Assembly (NCBI GenBank): GCA_903837365.1
Contig: CAILUF010000179.1
Span: 1-9,571 of the forward strand
Direction: 5' to 3'
Length of the DNA: 9,571 bases
From: an uncultured Alphaproteobacteria bacterium
GTDB taxonomy: Bacteria > Pseudomonadota > Alphaproteobacteria > Rickettsiales > UBA1997
The position numbers were made by a program, and so were the translations under genes. Shown one piece after another: positions 7,270 through 9,571 of the stretch (position 1 is the first letter of the stretch; the number at the start of each line of letters is the position of its first letter). The notes under the pieces are model-generated. The model was not told the DNA's origin, made no database searches, and saw nothing but the letters and a program-made list of their open reading frames with translations.

Positions 7270-7344
7270 TGGTGCCGGATGTCGGATTCGAACTGACGAC
7301 CTACTGTTTACAAGACAGTTGCTCTACCACTGAGCTAATCCGGC
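7270..7344 (-). tRNA. tRNA-Thr (anticodon UGU), CCA encoded
   Basis: The minus strand folds as a full cloverleaf. The acceptor arm GCCGGAT/ATCCGGC pairs in all 7 positions, the D arm contains AGCTCAGTGGTAGAGC, and the anticodon stem ACTGT/ACAGT encloses the loop CTTGTAA with anticodon TGT. The T arm is GTCAGTTCGAATCCGAC. The discriminator base is A and CCA is encoded. The anticodon reads ACN threonine codons, especially ACA. It is followed by plsC on the same strand. Confidence 0.97.
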
Positions 7345-7360
7345 CTTACGATTAGGAATT

Positions 7361-7390
7361 TAGTTAAAAAATCAGGATTATTTTAAACAA
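7361..7390 (-). promoter_or_regulatory. weak candidate promoter for tRNA-Thr and plsC
   Basis: On the minus strand TTGTTT (7390-7385), an 18-nt spacer and TAACTA (7366-7361) precede the tRNA 5' end by about 17 nt. An overlapping TAAATT (7362-7357) is an alternative -10. The fit to consensus is only moderate. Confidence 0.25.
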
Positions 7391-7441
7391 AACTAACCTC
7401 ACTAAACTGAGTAATAAAATTATTTTTTTAGATTATCGTTA

Positions 7442-7579
7442 ATGATTTTAAATGAGCAAGTATTTTTTCACCCCCTCGAAACGCTAAAAGACTCAAATAT
7501 TAAGCAAAAAATAATTTCAAAATTCTTGCACTTTATGGCTTTAGATTTGTATTTGGCAAATATTTATTCTCAAAATTAG
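7442..7579 (+). CDS. possible 45-residue small protein, unrecognised
   Basis: An open frame runs from the ATG at 7442 to TAG at 7577-7579 and encodes a 45-residue peptide with a mixed, protein-like composition: polar N-terminus, KDSNIKQKIISKF (16-28), then a hydrophobic-aromatic stretch LHFMALDLYLANIY (29-42). It has no recognisable Shine-Dalgarno sequence, but most genes in this window also lack one. No family is recognised. In DNA this AT-rich a 45-codon open frame by chance is unusual but not rare, so it could be a real small gene, a decayed remnant or noise. Confidence 0.28.
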   Translation: MILNEQVFFHPLETLKDSNIKQKIISKFLHFMALDLYLANIYSQN

Positions 7580-7866
7580 ATTAATTTCAACAAATTTTGA
7601 TAATTTATTTTTTTCATAAAATTAAATATTGCTCATCAGCCTTAGAATAGTAAGGGCAAAAAAAAATTAAAAAAATTACTTGCAATAAAGAAAGTAATAG
7701 TAGTAAATTAAAAAGGTTAAATATTTTAGATATTTATAGAAATTACTAGTTTCAAATTGAAACACATTTAATTATAACTTAACCGTTAAAAACGATTAAT
7801 TGTTGATAGTTATAAAGTAAAATGAGAATGTTGTTTTAGTAAAGTTTAATTTTACTAGTATCATAC

Positions 7867-7898
7867 TTGAAATTAAAACAAGTAATTATTGATATGAT
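7867..7898 (+). promoter_or_regulatory. candidate promoter of a small RNA
   Basis: TGATATGAT (7890-7898) is an extended -10 element whose hexamer TATGAT differs from consensus at one base. TTGAAA (7867-7872) lies 20 nt upstream, too far for an ideal -35, but extended -10 promoters depend little on it. The element lies at the foot of an inverted repeat (TATCA/TGATA, 7859-7863 with 7890-7894). Transcription would begin near 7904, directly before the GC-rich hairpin. Confidence 0.35.
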
Positions 7899-7903
7899 GA
7901 TTG

Positions 7904-8003
7904 AAGAAGCGCTAGCATAGCGCAAACGAGATCCACCACCCCAAACCTCGGCAGTGTCCAATGGTAGAAAATTTTATACTTTAAAAAAGTATAATTATTT
8001 TTT
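7904..8003 (+). ncRNA. candidate small RNA of about 100 nt
   Basis: In this AT-rich DNA a compact segment has RNA-like architecture. A 6-bp GC-rich hairpin with a 3-nt loop (GCGCTA GCA TAGCGC, 7909-7923) is followed by a C-rich, G-poor stretch (7924-7960) that would stay largely single stranded. Then comes a 9-bp hairpin (TTATACTTT/AAAGTATAA, 7974-7994) followed by TTATTTTTT (7995-8003), which resembles an AT-rich intrinsic terminator. An extended -10 promoter ends about 6 nt before the proposed 5' end. The C-rich linker (CCACCACCCC, 7933-7942) could pair with purine-rich ribosome binding sites. It does not match tmRNA, SRP RNA, RNase P RNA or 6S RNA as far as I can tell. The terminator stem has a single G-C pair, which weakens the case. 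Confidence 0.33.
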
Positions 8004-8037
8004 ACCAGTATTTTACCTCCACATAAAGTAAGGGCCG

Positions 8038-8074
8038 TAGTTGGGTTATAAGTTAATTACTTATAACCCAACTA
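8038..8074. repeat. perfect 16-bp inverted repeat
   Basis: TAGTTGGGTTATAAGT (8038-8053) and its exact complement ACTTATAACCCAACTA (8059-8074) flank the loop TAATT. This is the longest perfect hairpin in the window. No T run follows on either strand, so it is not a standard intrinsic terminator. It could be a protein-binding palindrome, an RNA-stabilising end structure or one copy of a dispersed palindromic repeat such as those known in Rickettsiales. Confidence 0.8.
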
Positions 8075-8280
8075 TCCAATACCATTTGGTTTAAAATTAG
8101 AATCGCCAATTTCTCTAGCTTCACTTCTTAAGAACTCTTTATCGCTACATTTTTTCGAAAATACTTAACATCTATGGTCATATCGAATCGCCTCGTTGCG
8201 AATAAATCACAATATCTGCGGATGAGTTTTTGTTTTTTTATTTGGCGCTTGAAACGCTTTGAGAGAGGTAAATTAGCCCA

Positions 8281-8688
8281 TCAACGCATTTTTTTGACGA
8301 TAAATTTTTTGAGTCTTTGCAATTCTTCAAGATCTTTACCTTTAACGAAATAGTCTTCAGCTCCTAATTTTTTGGCTTCAGCTATTGTTTCCTTATCGTC
8401 GCGAGCGCTGAATATGGCAATTGGAATTTCCAATTCATAGCGTCGAATATTTTTTAGAATTTGCATTCCTGAAATATCATGCATCGATAAATCAAGTAAA
8501 ATCAATCCAATTTGTTCGCGATCAACGCTTAATTCCTTATCGCCAGAAAGAAAATTTAACAACTCCTCACCGCTATTAAGAGTAACAACTCCATAATCAT
8601 ATTCCTTAATTTCACCTCGCAAAATAATCGCAAAAAGATTAGCCTGCGCAAGTTCATCTTCAACATAAAGCAAATATTTTTTTTTCAT
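8281..8688 (-). CDS. single-domain response regulator (receiver domain only)
   Basis: The 135-residue protein is a complete CheY-like receiver with no output domain. The acidic pair Glu10-Asp11 (YVEDE), the phosphoacceptor Asp66 in LILLDLSM, Ser94 at the switch position (IFSARDD) and Lys116 in DYFVKGKDL are all in place. The usual KP turn is KG here, a variant common in stand-alone receivers. Such proteins act by binding a partner, as phosphorelay intermediates, or in motility or kinase control. No histidine kinase is encoded nearby. It is the last gene of a cassette with an XRE regulator and a small membrane protein, 6 nt after the latter. No DNA-binding region is present, so it does not itself regulate transcription directly. 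Its partner kinase cannot be guessed from this window. Confidence 0.93.
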   Translation of the reverse strand: MKKKYLLYVEDELAQANLFAIILRGEIKEYDYGVVTLNSGEELLNFLSGDKELSVDREQIGLILLDLSMHDISGMQILKNIRRYELEIPIAIFSARDDKETIAEAKKLGAEDYFVKGKDLEELQRLKKFIVKKMR

Positions 8689-8694
8689 ATTTAA

Positions 8695-8907
8695 TTAAAT
8701 AATTTTAAAAGTTACGAAGTATAAAGTTGCCCATATTCCAATATTAGCAAGGATTGACAGCGTTAAAATTTTTTTTAGACGAGGATTTTCTTCGAGTGAA
8801 TCAGTAAGTCTGCCTCGCAAAACTTTTCCGGCATGAAGCCATTTAAAACGATTATCATAAATTTTTTCCAGCTCTATTTTAGCCATTTTTTTTCTTTTAT
8901 TTTTCAT
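8695..8907 (-). CDS. small single-pass membrane protein of unknown function
   Basis: This 70-residue protein has a basic N-terminus, a charged central part (about 9-46) and one hydrophobic segment at the C-terminus (about 47-67, from ILTLSILANIGIW to LYFVTF), so it is probably tail-anchored in the inner membrane with its charged part in the cytoplasm. The ATG at 8907 lies 2 nt after the XRE stop, which suggests translational coupling. A second ATG at 8886 (MAKIELEK) would give a 63-residue form and is a reasonable alternative, since the first seven residues are a plain Lys/Asn-rich stretch. No family is recognised. Its place between a transcription regulator and a receiver protein suggests it could tether or sense for them, but this is inference. 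Confidence 0.7.
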   Translation of the reverse strand: MKNKRKKMAKIELEKIYDNRFKWLHAGKVLRGRLTDSLEENPRLKKILTLSILANIGIWATLYFVTFKII

Positions 8908-8909
8908 AA

Positions 8910-9353
8910 CTATTTAATTTTTTTATAATTAATAAAACATTTTGCAGCTAAGCCGATTGCAATTTTATCTTCTAGAGATTTTTTAAATTTCTTTCTTTCA
9001 AAATCCTTTGTTAAACTATCAAAATCAATGATTAACCCGTATAGTTCGGTAGCTATCTTTACAATTGTTTCTTTATCGAATTTATCGCCATAAAGTTTAA
9101 AGGTTAAACTCATTGCATTACTCAATTGTTTGCGGGAATTTTCATCAAATGGTTTGTTGGATTTGCCAGTTAATATCGCATCGGGATTGACATCGAGAAC
9201 TTCAGCTAATTTTTTTAATACCTCATTAGAAATTCCACTTCTGCCATTCTCAAATCCTGATAATAATTGCTTACTTACGCCAATTTTTTCGGCTAGTTCA
9301 CTCTGTCCAATTTTTCTATCTTCGCGGATTTTTTTTAGAAAATTTTGCATCAT
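8910..9353 (-). CDS. XRE-family helix-turn-helix regulator
   Basis: This is a 147-residue, phage-repressor-like DNA-binding protein. The HTH_3 domain spans about residues 5-62: FLKKIREDRKIGQSELAEKI, then the recognition helix around VSKQLLSGFENG (26-37) and the closing LKKLAEVLDVNPDAIL. The C-terminal part (about 70-147) is helical by appearance, has no peptidase (LexA-like) or cupin motif, and is unrecognised; it may dimerise the protein. The tandem ATGATG start is placed by the domain, which begins right after it. It heads a three-gene unit with a small membrane protein (2-nt gap) and a receiver. A palindrome over its own -10 element suggests autoregulation. A tiny leader ORF with a strong ribosome binding site ends on its start codon. 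Confidence 0.9.
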   Translation of the reverse strand: MMQNFLKKIREDRKIGQSELAEKIGVSKQLLSGFENGRSGISNEVLKKLAEVLDVNPDAILTGKSNKPFDENSRKQLSNAMSLTFKLYGDKFDKETIVKIATELYGLIIDFDSLTKDFERKKFKKSLEDKIAIGLAAKCFINYKKIK

Positions 9354-9373
9354 TATAATTTTTGAAATTTCAT
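9353..9373 (-). CDS. possible six-codon leader peptide (MKFQKL) coupled to the XRE gene
   Basis: On the minus strand GAAAGGAAG (9390-9382), the best Shine-Dalgarno match of any reading frame inside the window, lies 8 nt before an ATG at 9373. That ATG opens a six-codon frame ending in TAA, and the last A of the stop is the first base of the XRE start (TAATG). The XRE gene has no such site at proper distance from its own ATG. The simplest reading is that ribosomes load at the leader and reinitiate on the regulator gene. A second reading frame from the ATG at 9378 stops after two codons. Confidence 0.35.
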   Translation of the reverse strand: MKFQKL

Positions 9374-9448
9374 TTCATTGACTTCCTTTCTGCAGTTTCA
9401 CGCAATATTTTTTCAAAAACAATTAGCTTTTTAACGATAGTAATAAAA

Positions 9449-9479
9449 TGGTATTATACCAAATTAACTTGAAAATTTA
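9449..9479 (-). promoter_or_regulatory. XRE cassette promoter with overlapping palindromic operator
   Basis: On the minus strand TGGTATAAT (9461-9453) is a perfect -10 hexamer with an extended TG element. It is embedded in the 13-base palindrome TGGTATTATACCA (plus-strand reading, 9449-9461), a natural operator for the dimeric HTH protein encoded downstream. The 17-mer shared with the fur promoter (9479-9463) lies one base further upstream. Transcription would start near 9446, leaving a leader of about 90 nt before the XRE ATG. Confidence 0.6.
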
Positions 9480-9505
9480 ATAATTAAGCAAAATATTTTT
9501 GAGAT

Positions 9506-9564
9506 AAAAATCTTTAAAAAATGAAGTCGTATGCCCATACGGCTGAGGCTTTTTGAAGATTTTT
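9506..9564. terminator. 59-nt imperfect hairpin, likely terminator of the gene to the right
   Basis: The outer arms AAAAATCTT (9506-9514) and AAGATTTTT (9556-9564) pair perfectly. Further pairing follows (9515-9520 with 9550-9555), then a small internal loop, then the stem AGTCGTATG/CATACGGCT (9525-9533 with 9536-9544, one G-U pair, 2-nt loop). On the minus strand the inner GC-containing stem is followed by TCATTTTTT, a good intrinsic terminator for a gene entering from beyond the right edge. On the plus strand it is followed by TTTTT at 9550-9554, so it may work in both directions. Confidence 0.6.
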
Positions 9565-9571
9565 AGCCAAA

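Larger units (their letters stand above)
7580..8280. other. noncoding region with a run of inverted repeats
   Basis: No convincing protein gene is visible on either strand across these 700 bases. Between 7749 and 8074 seven inverted repeats follow one another: GTTTCAA/TTGAAAC (7749-7763), TTATAACT/AGTTATAA (7772-7779 with 7808-7815), TAGTAAA/TTTACTA (7837-7843 with 7851-7857), TACTTG/CAAGTA (7864-7869 with 7879-7884), GCGCTA/TAGCGC (7909-7923), an imperfect 46-nt hairpin (7962-8007) and a perfect 16-bp hairpin (8038-8074). A C-rich island around 7909-7960 stands out from the AT-rich surroundings. The final 200 bases (8075-8280) contain only short broken frames on the minus strand. Confidence 0.7.

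Noticed and set aside
7270..7344. tRNA-Thr as an integration site for a mobile element carrying the XRE cassette
   Set aside because: Integration is usually at the tRNA 3' end, which here faces plsC, and no duplicate of the tRNA 3' end or integrase gene is visible on the cassette side.
7781..7800. TTAA repeats resembling a CtrA binding site (TTAA-N7-TTAA)
   Set aside because: The spacings found are 3, 6 and 13 nt, not 7, and TTAA is very common in DNA this AT-rich.
7894..7920. Plus-strand eight-codon frame ending EEALA, considered as a tmRNA tag or leader peptide
   Set aside because: It starts inside the proposed -10 element, lacks a ribosome binding site, and the flanks show no tRNA-like acceptor or T arm needed for tmRNA.
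7649..8035. Direct repeat AGTAAGGGC at 7649-7657 and 8027-8035, considered as mobile-element ends
   Set aside because: Nine bases are too few, the flanks do not match, and no transposase gene lies between them.
8172..8354. Plus-strand frame of about 59 codons starting near 8172
   Set aside because: Much of it is antisense to the 3' end of the receiver gene, it has no ribosome binding site, and the well-supported receiver gene explains the overlap.

Overview
The window is AT-rich DNA (GC only about 30 % by eye) from what looks like an alphaproteobacterium. Evidence for this is the aminoglycoside-phosphotransferase-fold homoserine kinase, the short Fur protein without a C-terminal CxxC zinc site, and a PlsC with the HQSAWE form of the acyltransferase motif. 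The base composition and AT-rich leaders resemble Rickettsiales or another reduced lineage, but guaB, thrB and nadC show that biosynthesis of purines, threonine and NAD is partly retained. I cannot name the genus.

Left block (1-2302, minus strand): a tightly packed operon reads leftwards as fur, an unrecognised HExxH zincin-like protein, thrB, and probably a further gene just outside the window whose Shine-Dalgarno sequence is visible at 13-20. A divergent intergenic region (2276-2576) separates it from the next block.

Middle block (2577-6500, plus strand): guaB, an unrecognised membrane-anchored protein and nadC are packed together, with a 19-nt overlap before nadC. After a 64-nt gap full of mutually exclusive AT hairpins comes a MurU-like sugar-phosphate nucleotidyltransferase. 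It converges on plsC (6515-7240, minus), which lies directly downstream of a tRNA-Thr(UGU) gene on the same strand.

Right block (7345-9571): about 930 bases between the tRNA and the next confident gene hold no confident protein gene, though there is a plausible 45-codon ORF. They contain an unusual run of seven inverted repeats, a small GC-rich island, and a plausible unannotated small RNA at about 7904-8003. Beyond it, on the minus strand, is a compact three-gene cassette: an XRE-family repressor, a 70-residue single-pass membrane protein and a stand-alone receiver-domain response regulator. The cassette has an extended -10 promoter overlain by a palindrome, a tiny leader ORF with the best Shine-Dalgarno sequence of any reading frame inside the window, and a 59-nt hairpin upstream that is probably the terminator of the next gene.

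The least expected observation is a 17-bp motif shared exactly, at the same spacing from an extended -10 element, by the promoter regions of fur and of the XRE cassette. This points to a common regulator or to a lineage-specific promoter form.
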